From NCBI GenBank assembly GCA_964593065.1, contig CAZQGO010000001.1, positions 1 to 64,000 on the forward strand: 64,000 bases of DNA. The letters are read 5' to 3'. The notes beneath the pieces were generated by a model. That model saw only the letters and a list, made by a program, of their open reading frames with translations, made no database searches and had not been told where the DNA came from. The position numbers and the translations under genes are program-made. Shown one piece after another: positions 26,593 to 36,164 of this stretch (positions are counted from its first letter, which is position 1; every line of letters begins with the position of its first letter). The stretch comes from CAZQGO01 sp964593065. GTDB taxonomy: Bacteria; Oederibacteriota; JAAXVQ01.

Positions 26593-26895
26593 ATGAAGAC
26601 CGTTTGGACCTGGGCCGGATGCTGCTTGCTGGCCGGCCTGTGGACCGGCTGTGCGCCGCAGACGCAGGAGGCGGGGCCGCCCCCGCAACGCACGGCCGAA
26701 GAGGTGCAGATCCAGCAGGACCAGGGCCAGACCGAGGCGGAGCAAGAGGATCAGGCTCAGGCCCAAGAGGATGTACAGGATCTGCGTCTGGTCGAAAAGC
26801 GGGAAGCCGAGGAGGATGAATCCCCGCGCGTGCAAAAACTCGAAAGCCTGCAGCAGGCGACCCCCAACGCACGACTCACTCCGGCTGTTCCCTAA
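26593..26895 (+). CDS. Small Gln/Glu-rich putative lipoprotein
   Basis: A 100-residue protein with a hydrophobic N-terminus ending in a cysteine (LLAGLWTGCAPQ). This is lipobox-like, although Trp at -3 is unusual. The mature part is almost entirely Gln, Glu, Asp and Ala (EEVQIQQDQGQTEAEQEDQ), probably disordered or coiled helix. ATG 26593 has AAGGAGGA upstream. No family recognised. Confidence 0.6.
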   Translation: MKTVWTWAGCCLLAGLWTGCAPQTQEAGPPPQRTAEEVQIQQDQGQTEAEQEDQAQAQEDVQDLRLVEKREAEEDESPRVQKLESLQQATPNARLTPAVP

Positions 26896-27070
26896 CACCG
26901 GCCGCGCGGGAACGCATGGCCCCGAAGCCACCCGTGTGACCCCGCAAACCGCGGCCGCCTGACAGACCGCGTCAGGTTTCCGTTTGCCGGCAGAAATACC
27001 CCTTCCGCATTCCCGACCACAAGGCCCGAAGGTTGGAAAATCAAAGGCAGCAGCATCCCCGGAAAGGTCG

Positions 27071-27679
27071 CTAGGCCTGCGATCGCCGTTGTGCCCGGGC
27101 GCGAAGAAAATGTCCGGCCCAAATCAGCAGGCCTGCTGCCGCCATGGCGGAAAGAATGGCGAGTTCATACCGTTTGATATTACCCAGGATGAGTTGCAGC
27201 GCGTGGCCGAACAGAAAGCCCCCACTGCCGATTAAAACCGCCCACACGGCCGCCCCGAGAGCATTGAGCGCCAGGAATTTTCCCGCCGGGACCGGGCTCA
27301 TGCCGATGACAAAGGGCGTGACGGTGCGCAGGCCGTAAAAGAAGCGAAAGCCGACGATTACCGGCGTGTGGTAACGATGCAGCAGGCGGTGTACGCGCTC
27401 GATCTTGGCCCGCCAGCTTCGGCGCCGGGACAGAATCCAGGCGCTATGCCTGCGCCCGAGATAAAAAAAGAGCTGATCCCCGGCCAGGGAACCCAAGAAG
27501 GCGGCCGCCATGACGCCGGACAGGGCCAGGTAACCGCGGTGGGCCAGGAACCCTCCCAGGACCAATATGGTTTCACCCTCGAGGAACGTACCGAGGAAAA
27601 TCGCGATGTAGCCATAGGTGGTGATTAGAGATTCCAGCATTTTCGCTGTGGGCTCACTCTGCGTTTTTGGTGCGTTCAT
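27071..27679 (-). CDS. DedA-family membrane protein
   Basis: A 202-residue polytopic protein of the DedA/SNARE-associated family, which has been linked to lipid flipping and envelope homeostasis. Diagnostic segments: YIAIFLGTFLEGETILVLGGFLAHRGYL, split by membrane helices, and the basic GRRHSAW, VGFRFFYGLRTVTPFVIGM region. The start could be 27679 or the internal ATG at 27640, which begins MLESLITTYGY as many family members do; neither has a clear ribosome binding site. It is divergent from the RNase J gene. Confidence 0.88.
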   Translation of the reverse strand: MNAPKTQSEPTAKMLESLITTYGYIAIFLGTFLEGETILVLGGFLAHRGYLALSGVMAAAFLGSLAGDQLFFYLGRRHSAWILSRRRSWRAKIERVHRLLHRYHTPVIVGFRFFYGLRTVTPFVIGMSPVPAGKFLALNALGAAVWAVLIGSGGFLFGHALQLILGNIKRYELAILSAMAAAGLLIWAGHFLRARAQRRSQA

Positions 27680-27759
27680 GATACCGCATTTCCAGCAACC
27701 GGAGTAAGATTATTCCTTTCCCGGCCAAGCCTTTTTATCTGGCTTGACCGCCGGGGCTC

Positions 27760-27768
27760 TGTTATAAT
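27760..27768 (+). promoter_or_regulatory. Extended -10 promoter of the RNase J gene
   Basis: TGT directly followed by TATAAT (27763-27768) forms an extended -10 element; a consensus -35 at proper spacing is lacking (TTGACC at 27744 is only 13 bp away). The start site would be about 15-20 nt before the GTG. Confidence 0.6.
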
Positions 27769-27791
27769 GGGCAAAATTTAATGAGGTTTTT

Positions 27792-29504
27792 GTGCATCCG
27801 CTCATGCCGGTTTCCAGTCCGCAAGAAGAATATGCCAACCCATCTGCGGTTTTAGCCTGCAAGCTCGTTCCTCTAGGCGGCGTCGGTGAAATCGGAAAGA
27901 ACATGCTGGCGATGGAATACGGGCCGGACGTTTTGCTCGTGGATGCCGGCATGTCCTTTCCCGGCGAGGACCAGCCGGGCGTCGATTTCATCATCCCGGA
28001 CGTGAGTTATCTGCTGGACAAGGCCGAGCGGATCCGTGGCATCGTCCTGACCCACGGGCATGAGGACCACGTGGGCGCGCTGCCGTACCTCCTGCGCCAA
28101 TTGCCGGTGCCGGTGTACGGGACGAGGATGACCCTGGGTCTGGTGAAAAACAAGCTGGAAGAGCACGGGCTGCTCGAAAGGACGCAGCTGCACGAAATCC
28201 GCGCCGGCGAGAGTTTCACGTTGGGCCCCTTTCAGGTGGAATGCATCCGGGTGGCGCATTCGATCGTGGACGGCATCGGCCTGGGCATCACGACGCCGGC
28301 CGGTTTGATCGTCCACAGCGGCGATTTCAAGCTGGATCCCACTCCCGTGGACGGCCAGGTCACGGACCTGGGCAAGTTCGGGGAACTGGGCCGCCGCGGC
28401 GTGGATTTGCTGCTCGCGGATTCCACCAACGTGGAGCGGCCCGGGTACACGCTCTCCGAGCGGGAAGTGGGCGTGGCCTTCGACGATATCCTGCGGGAAG
28501 CTCCCCAGCGGGTGGTCGTGGCCTGTTTTTCCAGCAATGTGCACCGCTTTCAACAGGTGGTCAACACGGCGGTGAAATACCGGCGCAAACTGGGCGTGCT
28601 GGGCATGAGCATGATCAAGAACATGCGCACCGCGCAGGAACTGGGATATCTGTCGATCCCGGACTCGGTCTGGCTCAAGTGGCCGGAGGTGATGGCCCTC
28701 CCGCCGGAGCGCACGGTGATCATGACCACGGGCAGCCAGGGGGAACCGCGCAGCGCTCTGGCGCGGGCGGCGGTCGGCGAAAATTCGGATCTGCAGCTGG
28801 CCTCCGGCGACACGGTGATTATTTCGGCCCGGACCATTCCCGGCAACGAGCGGCGGATCAACACCATGATCAACCACTTCTTCCGCCTCGGCTGCCAGGT
28901 GCACTACGAACGCGTCAGCGAGATCCATGTGTCCGGCCACGCGGCCCGGGAGGAGCTGAAAGTCCTGCACAACATCGTGCGCCCGCGCCATTTCATCCCC
29001 ATTCACGGCGAGCCGCGACACTTGGTGCATCACGCGCAGCTGGCCCGGGAACTGGGGCTGCCCGCCGAACGCGTGCTCGTGATCGAGAACGGCGACCAGG
29101 TGGAACTGGCCGGAGGCAGCCTGCGGCGCTTGGGCCGGGTGCCGGCCGGCAACGTTTTCGTGGACGGCAAGGGCGTGGGCGACATCGGGCAGGTGGTGCT
29201 GCGCGACCGGCGGCACCTGGCCCAGGACGGCATGGTCATCGCGGTGATCGGGGTGGACCGGCAGAGCGGCGAGATGGTTTCCGGTCCGGACCTCATTCTG
29301 CGCGGCATTGCCGATGAATCGGAGACCGCCCGTTTAGCCGAAGGCGCGCGCGAGGCCCTGCGCACGGCGCTCGCCGGAATTTCGCAGGAAAGCATCGGCG
29401 ACACCTCCATCCTGCAGGAGATGGCCCGGAGCACGATCAAACGCTATTTGAAAAAAGAGAGTTTGCGTTTTCCCATGATCATTCCGGTGGTCATGGAAGT
29501 ATAA
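27792..29504 (+). CDS. rnj: Ribonuclease J
   Basis: Metallo-beta-lactamase-fold ribonuclease with 5'-exonuclease and endonuclease activity in mRNA decay and rRNA processing. The 570-residue protein has the zinc motif HGHEDH starting at His88, then SGDFKLDPTPVDG, the beta-CASP region ending in SGHA, and FIPIHGEPRHL. A C-terminal domain follows from about residue 460. GTG 27792 has GAGG upstream, while ATG 27804 is possible. RNase J suggests 5'-dependent decay in this organism despite its Gram-negative envelope. Confidence 0.95.
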   Translation: MHPLMPVSSPQEEYANPSAVLACKLVPLGGVGEIGKNMLAMEYGPDVLLVDAGMSFPGEDQPGVDFIIPDVSYLLDKAERIRGIVLTHGHEDHVGALPYLLRQLPVPVYGTRMTLGLVKNKLEEHGLLERTQLHEIRAGESFTLGPFQVECIRVAHSIVDGIGLGITTPAGLIVHSGDFKLDPTPVDGQVTDLGKFGELGRRGVDLLLADSTNVERPGYTLSEREVGVAFDDILREAPQRVVVACFSSNVHRFQQVVNTAVKYRRKLGVLGMSMIKNMRTAQELGYLSIPDSVWLKWPEVMALPPERTVIMTTGSQGEPRSALARAAVGENSDLQLASGDTVIISARTIPGNERRINTMINHFFRLGCQVHYERVSEIHVSGHAAREELKVLHNIVRPRHFIPIHGEPRHLVHHAQLARELGLPAERVLVIENGDQVELAGGSLRRLGRVPAGNVFVDGKGVGDIGQVVLRDRRHLAQDGMVIAVIGVDRQSGEMVSGPDLILRGIADESETARLAEGAREALRTALAGISQESIGDTSILQEMARSTIKRYLKKESLRFPMIIPVVMEV

Positions 29505-29590
29505 TACTTTGTCCGCTTTTTTGGGGTACGTGCCGGCGCCGGCCCGGCCCCAGCAGGCCGGGTTGCGCCCGGCCCCGAAGGGATGAACCG

Positions 29591-31990
29591 ATGCCCATTT
29601 TATTCGCCCGCGCCAGGAAGAGCGGGAACGGTAAAAAAGACGAGGCGCGCCGGCCCTGGACCTTGCGGGAGATTTTTTCCGGCCACAGGCGTCATGAAGT
29701 CCAAGGCATCGCGTGGTGGGCCTGCAGCCTGCTGCTGGCGGCGGCCTATTGGCCGCATGCGGCGGGGCGGGACGCCTTGGGACCGGCAGGGGAAATCCTG
29801 TACCGTCTCAGCTACGCCGCGCTGGGCGCGGCCATGGTGCTGGTGCCCCTGTTCCTGGTTCTGTACGGGGTGCTGGTGTTTCGGGGCCGCGCCCTGGAGC
29901 GCCGTCCCTACAAGTTCCTGGGCCTGGGGCTGGGGCTGTTGTCCGTGGCCATACTGATCAATCTGATCCACCCGCAGGGCATTGATCTGGAGCGCGTCCG
30001 GGCCTTTTACGCCGGGGCAGACGCCCGCCGTTTCTGGTCCGGAATTCCCCGGGCCTTCCACCTCTGGGATGCCGTCACGCTGCCCGCGGGCGGTCTGCCG
30101 GCGAAATTCCTGGCGGATTTCCTGATCACGATATTTTCCACGGTCGGGACCTACATCGTATGTGGAACGGTCCTGGTGATCTCCCTGTATCTCCTGGAGA
30201 TGGAAACCCGGGTGATGAACGCCGCCAAGGGCCTGGCGGCGTGGGTGCGCGCCTTCAGCCCGAAAAAACTGCCGCTGGATTACGCGCAGCCGGATTCCCC
30301 GTCCAAGCGCCCGGCGGCGGAAGCCAAGCTCCAGGCCCCCGCTCCGCCTCCGGAAAAACCCAGGATCAGAATCTCCTCGCGGCCCAGCGAAACCCGGGCG
30401 TCTTCCTGGCCGGAACGGGAACCGGCCGCGGCGCCCAAAGGCCGCGGACCCGCCCGGGACGCGCCGGACCCCGGAGCCGGGGCGGCGGCGTTCGCGGGTC
30501 AAACCTACCGGCTGCCCGACCTGGATTTCCTGCGCGAGCCCGAAACCAACGCCGCCGTGTCCGCGTCTTATTTCGAGCACATGAGCCAGACGCTGGAAAC
30601 GGCCTTGGCCCAGTTCGGGGTGTCCGCCAAGGTGGTGGAAGTCTGTCCCGGCCCGGTGGTCACCCGGTATGAATTGCAGCCGGCCCCGGGCGTAAAGGTC
30701 AACCGCATCCTCAGTTTGGAAGACGACATCACCCTGGCGATGAAAGCCGAACACGTGCGCATCGAGGCGCCCATCCCGGGGAAGGGCGCGGTCGGCATCG
30801 AGATTCCGAACCAGGAAAAACAGGTGGTCAACCTCAAGGAACTTCTTGCGAGCCCGGAATTCGGCGCCGCGGAATCGGCTTTGACCTTCGCGGTCGGCAA
30901 GGACATCGGCGGGCAGAAAATCTTCGCCGATTTGGACGGCATGCCGCACCTGCTCATCGCGGGGGCCACCGGGTCCGGGAAGAGCGCCTGCATCAATGCC
31001 ATCATCTGCAGCCTGCTGTACCGGGCCACGCCCCGGCAGGCGCGCTTCCTGATGATCGATCCCAAACGCGTCGAGCTGACGATCTACAACGGCATTCCCC
31101 ATTTGAAAAGCCCCGTCATCACCGACAACCAGCAGGCGGCCGTGGCCCTGAAACTGCTGGTGCGGGAAATGGAGGAGCGCTACAAGATCTTCGCGCACGC
31201 CGGCGTGCGCGACATCCTGGCCTACAATCAACAGGTGGAACAATTGCAGCGCGAAACCGAGACGGGCGAGCCCGAATCCGCCGCCGGCCCCGCCGAGAGC
31301 GCTCCCGCGCCGATGCCCTATATCGTGGTTTTTATCGATGAGCTGGCGGACCTGATGCTGGTGGCCCCCAACGACGTGGAGAACGCCCTGACGCGGCTGG
31401 CGCAGATGGCCCGCGGCGTCGGCATCCACCTGGTGCTGGCCACGCAGCGTCCTTCGGTGGACGTGATCACGGGCGTGATCAAGGCCAATTTCCCCTCGCG
31501 CGTCGCCTTCCAGGTCTCCTCGAAGGTGGATTCGCGGACGATCCTCGACGCCAACGGCGCGGACACCCTGCTGGGCCGCGGGGACATGTTGTATTCCCCG
31601 GCCTCGGCCAGCAAGCCCCTGCGCGTCCAGGGAGTGTTCGTCACCACACCCGAGGTGGAACGTCTCACCCAGTTCTGGCGCCAACAGGGCGAACCCGTGT
31701 ATGATCCCGCCTTCACCGACAGCAAGCTCAAAGCCGCCAGTGCCGGCAACGGGGGCGACGCCGAGGAGGATGAACTGTACCCGGAGGCGGTGTCCTGGGT
31801 GGTGCGCGCCAAACAGGCCAGCACCTCCCTGCTGCAGCGGCGGCTCAAGATCGGCTACTCCCGCGCCGCCCGCCTCTTGGACATGATGGAGGACAAGGGC
31901 GTGGTGGGGCCACCCGAAGGCAGCAAGCCCCGCAAGGTGCTGGTCTCGGCCGAGGCTCTGGAGGCGGCCGCGTCCGATGCGGAGGAATAA
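29591..31990 (+). CDS. ftsK: DNA translocase FtsK/SpoIIIE
   Basis: Septal DNA pump for chromosome segregation. The 799-residue protein has four N-terminal membrane helices (about residues 43-200), a Pro-rich linker (about 215-300), and a RecA-like motor with Walker A GATGSGKSA (Lys464) and Walker B IVVFIDELADLM. A C-terminal winged-helix gamma domain (about 720-795, ending MMEDKGVVGPPEGSKPRKVLV) reads orienting DNA motifs. The linker is short, as in SpoIIIE-type proteins. The stop lies 14 nt inside lolA, so they are coupled. Confidence 0.96.
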   Translation: MPILFARARKSGNGKKDEARRPWTLREIFSGHRRHEVQGIAWWACSLLLAAAYWPHAAGRDALGPAGEILYRLSYAALGAAMVLVPLFLVLYGVLVFRGRALERRPYKFLGLGLGLLSVAILINLIHPQGIDLERVRAFYAGADARRFWSGIPRAFHLWDAVTLPAGGLPAKFLADFLITIFSTVGTYIVCGTVLVISLYLLEMETRVMNAAKGLAAWVRAFSPKKLPLDYAQPDSPSKRPAAEAKLQAPAPPPEKPRIRISSRPSETRASSWPEREPAAAPKGRGPARDAPDPGAGAAAFAGQTYRLPDLDFLREPETNAAVSASYFEHMSQTLETALAQFGVSAKVVEVCPGPVVTRYELQPAPGVKVNRILSLEDDITLAMKAEHVRIEAPIPGKGAVGIEIPNQEKQVVNLKELLASPEFGAAESALTFAVGKDIGGQKIFADLDGMPHLLIAGATGSGKSACINAIICSLLYRATPRQARFLMIDPKRVELTIYNGIPHLKSPVITDNQQAAVALKLLVREMEERYKIFAHAGVRDILAYNQQVEQLQRETETGEPESAAGPAESAPAPMPYIVVFIDELADLMLVAPNDVENALTRLAQMARGVGIHLVLATQRPSVDVITGVIKANFPSRVAFQVSSKVDSRTILDANGADTLLGRGDMLYSPASASKPLRVQGVFVTTPEVERLTQFWRQQGEPVYDPAFTDSKLKAASAGNGGDAEEDELYPEAVSWVVRAKQASTSLLQRRLKIGYSRAARLLDMMEDKGVVGPPEGSKPRKVLVSAEALEAAASDAEE

Positions 31991-32708
31991 ACGCGGGCCG
32001 GCGGGATTCTTCGTGGCAGCCTTGGCGTGTGCTGGGGCCGTTTGGGGATTGAGCGGGCCGGCGGCCGGAGGCGCGGCAGAATCCGGAACTGCGGTCCGGA
32101 AACTGGTCGAGGCCCAACAAGCCATCGGCGATCTGCAGGCCGATTTTTCGCTGACCATCGCGGGCGCGGCCGCCGGTCACCAGGACCTGCAGGCCGGGGG
32201 GAAACTGTGGCTGGCGCCGGGACGGCGGTACCGCGTGGAATACACGCGCCCCGAGACGCAGCTGCTGGTGTCCAACGGCAGCCAGCGGTGGCTGTACCTG
32301 AAAAAGATCAACCAGGTGCAGAAACAAGCTCTGCCGCCCGAAGGCAGTCCCAGCGAATTTTTCCTGGAGCTGGGCGGAGGCTTGGCGACCTGGCTCGACC
32401 GCTGCCAGGTGTCGGCCATCCGGGTGCCCGGCCAGAGTCAGGATGAACACGTCTTCGAACTGGTGCCGCGCCCGGGACAGGACTTGTCCTTTACCCGCGC
32501 GCGCCTGTGGTTGTCGGGAAAGCAGCTCCTGCCCCGGCGCGTGGTGGTGGAGGCGGCCCGGCGGGTCACGGCGGAGTTCAGCCGCGTGCGCGTGCACACC
32601 CGGCGGCAGCTGAAGCGGGATCCCGCAGCCGGGTTGCCGGCCAGCCTGTTTGCGTTCACGCCGCCGCCGGATGCGGAAGTCATCGAACCTTTGTGGCCGG
32701 TGCGTTAA
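31977..32708 (+). CDS. lolA: LolA-like outer-membrane lipoprotein carrier
   Basis: A 243-residue exported protein with a signal sequence (about residues 1-33). The domain pattern (LVEAQQAIGDLQADFSLTI..., GGKLWLAPGRRYRVEYTRPETQLLVSNG split by a turn, WLYLKKINQVQKQAL) is that of LolA, which ferries lipoproteins across the periplasm. It follows ftsK with a 14-nt overlap; an ftsK-lolA order is also seen in Proteobacteria. No lolB is visible. It is longer than E. coli LolA by about 40 residues. Confidence 0.86.
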   Translation: MRRNKRGPAGFFVAALACAGAVWGLSGPAAGGAAESGTAVRKLVEAQQAIGDLQADFSLTIAGAAAGHQDLQAGGKLWLAPGRRYRVEYTRPETQLLVSNGSQRWLYLKKINQVQKQALPPEGSPSEFFLELGGGLATWLDRCQVSAIRVPGQSQDEHVFELVPRPGQDLSFTRARLWLSGKQLLPRRVVVEAARRVTAEFSRVRVHTRRQLKRDPAAGLPASLFAFTPPPDAEVIEPLWPVR

Positions 32709-32777
32709 AGTCCGACGCCGTCGGGGCGGACGGGTCCGCTCCGGCCCGCGCCGGCGAGAAGGAAGAGGAGGGCACCC

Positions 32778-33575
32778 ATGCCGGAACACCCCCAACACAA
32801 TGAACACGAAAACCGGAATAACGCCGCCGGAGCCCCCGAGGAGCCGGCCAGCGTCGGTGAACTGCTCCGCCGGCAGCGGAAAGCGCGGGGCATCTCCGTG
32901 GTGGAAATCGCGGAGCACACCAAAATCGGGAAAAAATACCTGGAGTCGCTGGAGAACGACGAGTTTCAGGCCCTGCCCGGAGAGACCTATATCCGGGGCT
33001 TCCTGAAGGCCGTGGCGAAATATTTGGAGCTGGACGAGGAAGCGATTCTCAAGCGTTACAAGGAACAGCTGGGCTTGCAGGAAACCCGGGCCCAGGTCAG
33101 CCCGGAGACAGCCGCGCCCAAGGAGGAAAGCGGCCAGGCCCTATGGGGGCCCTTGCTCGCCGTGCTGGTGCTGGCCGGATTGGGCGCCGGCCTCTTCCTG
33201 CTGTGGCCCGGGGGATCCGAGGACAATGCGACCGAGCGGGAAGAAGCGGGAACCCTCATGAGCTCGCCCCTACAAACCGCGCCGGTCCCGAGCCGTCCCC
33301 AGAGCGGGGATCTTTCCCTGAAGATCCGGGCCAAGGAAAAAAGCTGGGTTACCCTCATGGTGGACGGCCGCCAGGAACCCGACGTGACCCTGAACACCGG
33401 GGAAGAGCGCACCTGGACCGCCAAGGACCGGTTTGTGCTTTGGACCGGCAATGCCGGGGGCATTGAAATCACCTTCAACGGCGAATTGCAGCCGCCCTTA
33501 GGCGACGAAGGCGAAGTACGCAAGGAAGTCATTTTCGAGCGCAAGTCCCCCACGGCCGGGACGCCGGGTCAGTAG
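32778..33575 (+). CDS. rodZ: RodZ-like helix-turn-helix membrane protein
   Basis: A 265-residue protein with an N-terminal Xre-type HTH (about residues 22-92: GELLRRQRKARGISVVEIAE, LPGETYIRGFLKAVAKYLELD), one membrane helix (about 117-140), and a C-terminal periplasmic DUF4115 beta domain (about 172-262: LKIRAKEKSWVTLMVDG...). This is the RodZ architecture, which tethers MreB in cell-shape control. MreB is not in the window. ATG 32778 has GAGGAGGG upstream. Confidence 0.88.
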   Translation: MPEHPQHNEHENRNNAAGAPEEPASVGELLRRQRKARGISVVEIAEHTKIGKKYLESLENDEFQALPGETYIRGFLKAVAKYLELDEEAILKRYKEQLGLQETRAQVSPETAAPKEESGQALWGPLLAVLVLAGLGAGLFLLWPGGSEDNATEREEAGTLMSSPLQTAPVPSRPQSGDLSLKIRAKEKSWVTLMVDGRQEPDVTLNTGEERTWTAKDRFVLWTGNAGGIEITFNGELQPPLGDEGEVRKEVIFERKSPTAGTPGQ

Positions 33576-33637
33576 AGAAATCAGGCCCGGACCGCGGGCC
33601 CGGCGCCTGCGGAAAACTTGGCGGGAGCGTGACCCCC

Positions 33638-34135
33638 ATGGCCCAAGAACATTCCTTTGACGTGGTATGCCGCCTGGACAAACAGGAAATCCTGAATGCC
33701 GTGCAGCAGACCCTGCGCGAAACCGCGCAACGCTACGATTTTAAAAACGCCCGGTATGACCTGCAGTTCGACGCGGGGAAAATGTCCGCCCTTTTGACGG
33801 CGGACAGCGAGTTTCACCTGAAAAGCCTGGGAGACGTCCTGGAACTGCGGCTGGCCAAGCGCCAAATTCCCCTCCATGCCTTGACGCGCGGCAACATCGA
33901 GATTTCGTCCGCAGGGCACGCGCGGCGGGAGTACCAGTTCCAAACCGGGATTCCCGAGGACAAAGCGCGCGATATCGTCAAACTGGTCAAGGGGTCGAAA
34001 CGGAAAGTCCAGGCGGCCGTGCAGGGGGACCAGGTGCGCATCTCGGGCAAGGTCCTGGATGACCTGCAGGAGATGCAACGGCTCATCCGCTCCGCCGACT
34101 TGAAAATTCACGTTCAGTTCGTGAACTACCGCTAG
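33638..34135 (+). CDS. yajQ: YajQ-family nucleotide-binding protein
   Basis: A 165-residue protein of the YajQ/DUF520 family, two ferredoxin-like domains reported to bind nucleotides or cyclic-di-GMP. Typical segments: HSFDVVCRLDKQEILNAVQQ at the start, YDFKN, and the end RSADLKIHVQFVNYR. ATG 33638 has GGGAG ten bases upstream; GTG 33629 would be too close to it. It lies 8 nt before rimO. Confidence 0.93.
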   Translation: MAQEHSFDVVCRLDKQEILNAVQQTLRETAQRYDFKNARYDLQFDAGKMSALLTADSEFHLKSLGDVLELRLAKRQIPLHALTRGNIEISSAGHARREYQFQTGIPEDKARDIVKLVKGSKRKVQAAVQGDQVRISGKVLDDLQEMQRLIRSADLKIHVQFVNYR

Positions 34136-34143
34136 GCGGGCGG

Positions 34144-35523
34144 ATGGACGCAAGGAACCGGCCCCGCGTGCATCGTGTGCAGATTCCGTTGCGGAAACCT
34201 TTCCGGCCCAGTGTCCACCTGACCAGCCTGGGCTGCGCAAAAAACCAAGTGGATTCGGAACGCCTGCTGGCCCTCTTCCAGGCCCGGGGATATCGGCTGT
34301 CCCCGACACCCGCCGACGCAGATATTCTGGTCGTGAATACCTGTGCCTTCATCCAGCCGGCCCAGGAAGAAGCCGTGAACGCCCTGTTGCGGGCCGCAGC
34401 CGGGAAACGCAGGCGGCGGGGGAGAGTGCTGGCGGCCGCCGGTTGCCTGGTTTCCCGGCACGGCGGGGAGAAATTGCGCCTTCTCCTTCCGGAAGTGGAC
34501 GCGGCCGCGCCGCCCGGAGAGCACGCGGCCTTGCTGGCCGAGATCGAAAAACGCCGGAAGGCGCTCGGCGCGCCGCTCCCTCCGGCTCCCGGGCAGCGCA
34601 AGCCCGGCGAGGCGCAGCGGGTGCTCCTGTCGGGCCCCGGCACGGCCTATCTCAAAATCGCGGAAGGCTGTTCCCGCCGCTGCCGCTTTTGCCTCATTCC
34701 GCGGCTGCGCGGGCCGCTTCGTTCCACCCCCCTAGACCGGCTGGCGGCCGAAGCCGAGGAGTTGGCGCGGCGGGGAGCCGGGGAGCTGATCCTGGTCGCG
34801 CAGGACCTGACCGCCTACGGCCGCGACCTCTACGGCCGCACGGCCTTGACGAACCTGCTGGACCGCCTGGTGCGCATCTCCGCCCTGCGCTGGATCCGCC
34901 TTCTTTATACCAACCCGGACGGGATCGGGGAAGGACTCATCCGGCGGCTCGCGGGCGAGAGGAAAATCTGCAAGTACCTGGACCTGCCGGTCCAGCATGC
35001 GCACCGGTCCGTTCTGCGCCGCATGGGCCGGCCGGGGGACGGGGCGCAGTTCCTGCGCCTGGTGCGGGTCCTGCGCCGCCGCGTTCCGGGCGTGGTGCTG
35101 CGCACGACTTTGTTGACGGGCTTCCCGGGGGAGAGCGCCGCGGAACATCAAGCCTTGCTGCAGTTCGTGGCGCAGGCCCGATTCGACCGGCTCGGAGTGT
35201 TTCCCTATTTCCGCGAGGCGGGGACCCCGGCGGCCTCCCTGCCCGGCCAGGTCCACCGCGCCGTCCGGGAACGTCGGCAGCGGGAATTGCTGAACCTGCA
35301 GACCGGCATCAGCCGGGAACGCCTGGCGGGCCGCGTGGGCGGCGTGGAGGCGTGCCTGGCCGAGGCGGCCCTGGGTCCGGGCTGGGTTCTGGGCCGCACC
35401 GCGGGGGACGCGCCCGAGATCGACGGTCAGATCATTTTGCGCGGCCGGGCCCGCGCGGGGACCTTCGTCCGGGCCCGCGTAACGGGTTCCACCGATCATG
35501 ACCTGCAAGGAGAAATCTTGTGA
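34144..35523 (+). CDS. rimO: Ribosomal protein S12 methylthiotransferase RimO
   Basis: Radical-SAM enzyme that methylthiolates an aspartate of ribosomal protein S12. The 459-residue protein has an N-terminal UPF0004 domain beginning TSLGCAKNQVDSERLL, the radical-SAM motif Cys176, Cys180, Cys183 (CSRRCRFC), and a C-terminal TRAM-like domain (about 395-459). The LGCAKNxVDSE signature separates RimO from MiaB. It overlaps pgsA as GTGA. Arg/Leu-rich for the family, consistent with the high GC content. Confidence 0.94.
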   Translation: MDARNRPRVHRVQIPLRKPFRPSVHLTSLGCAKNQVDSERLLALFQARGYRLSPTPADADILVVNTCAFIQPAQEEAVNALLRAAAGKRRRRGRVLAAAGCLVSRHGGEKLRLLLPEVDAAAPPGEHAALLAEIEKRRKALGAPLPPAPGQRKPGEAQRVLLSGPGTAYLKIAEGCSRRCRFCLIPRLRGPLRSTPLDRLAAEAEELARRGAGELILVAQDLTAYGRDLYGRTALTNLLDRLVRISALRWIRLLYTNPDGIGEGLIRRLAGERKICKYLDLPVQHAHRSVLRRMGRPGDGAQFLRLVRVLRRRVPGVVLRTTLLTGFPGESAAEHQALLQFVAQARFDRLGVFPYFREAGTPAASLPGQVHRAVRERRQRELLNLQTGISRERLAGRVGGVEACLAEAALGPGWVLGRTAGDAPEIDGQIILRGRARAGTFVRARVTGSTDHDLQGEIL

Positions 35524-36164
35524 ACGGCTGGCAAAGGTTCCGGAACCTCAACCTGCCCAACCAGCTTACCTTGTCCCGGATCCTGGCCGTGCCCGTGCTC
35601 ATGGTCTGTCTGCTGTCCGAGGAGGTCTGGGGCGCCTTCTCGGCGCTCCTGCTTTTCATCCTGGCCGCCTTGACGGATTACTGGGACGGGAAACTGGCGC
35701 GCCAACGCAACCTGGTCACCAATTTCGGGAGGATCATGGACCCGCTGGCCGACAAGCTGCTGATGGCCACGGTTTTCATCTCCTTCGTGCAGCTGGGTTA
35801 TGCGCCCGCCTGGATGGTCATCCTGATCATCGGGCGGGAGTTCGCCATCACCGGCCTGCGCATTCTGGCCGCGGCCGAGGGCCGGGTGATCGCCGCCTCG
35901 CCGGCCGGCAAGCACAAGACCATTTCCCAGATCGTGGCCGTGCTCCTCATTCTGTCCTTAAACGCGACCGTCCATTCCCTGGAGGCCTGGGCGCCGCCCT
36001 GGGAGGCCTCGCTGCTCTCCCTGGGAAGCGCCGGAAGGGTCCTGGTGTGGCTGATCGACTATGCCCCCTATATCAGCATGTTCGTGGTCGCCGTGCTCTC
36101 GCTATACAGCGGCCTGGAATATCTCCTGAAAAACCGCGAATTGTTCCAGGACCCGCAGGCATGA
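35520..36164 (+). CDS. pgsA: CDP-diacylglycerol--glycerol-3-phosphate 3-phosphatidyltransferase
   Basis: Commits CDP-diacylglycerol to phosphatidylglycerol synthesis. The 214-residue polytopic protein has the CDP-alcohol phosphotransferase motif DG-xx-AR-x8-G-xxx-D-xxx-D in DYWDGKLARQRNLVTNFG followed by RIMDPLADK. The N-terminus LNLPNQLTLSRILAVPV is typical of PgsA. The GTG start overlaps the rimO stop (GTGA), and the stop overlaps pgpA (ATGA), giving a coupled three-gene unit. Confidence 0.95.
   Translation: MNGWQRFRNLNLPNQLTLSRILAVPVLMVCLLSEEVWGAFSALLLFILAALTDYWDGKLARQRNLVTNFGRIMDPLADKLLMATVFISFVQLGYAPAWMVILIIGREFAITGLRILAAAEGRVIAASPAGKHKTISQIVAVLLILSLNATVHSLEAWAPPWEASLLSLGSAGRVLVWLIDYAPYISMFVVAVLSLYSGLEYLLKNRELFQDPQA

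Noticed and set aside
29600..32158. Long reverse-strand open frame opposite ftsK/lolA
   Set aside because: The plus strand encodes an unmistakable FtsK with Walker motifs; the reverse frame is a codon-bias shadow of high-GC DNA.
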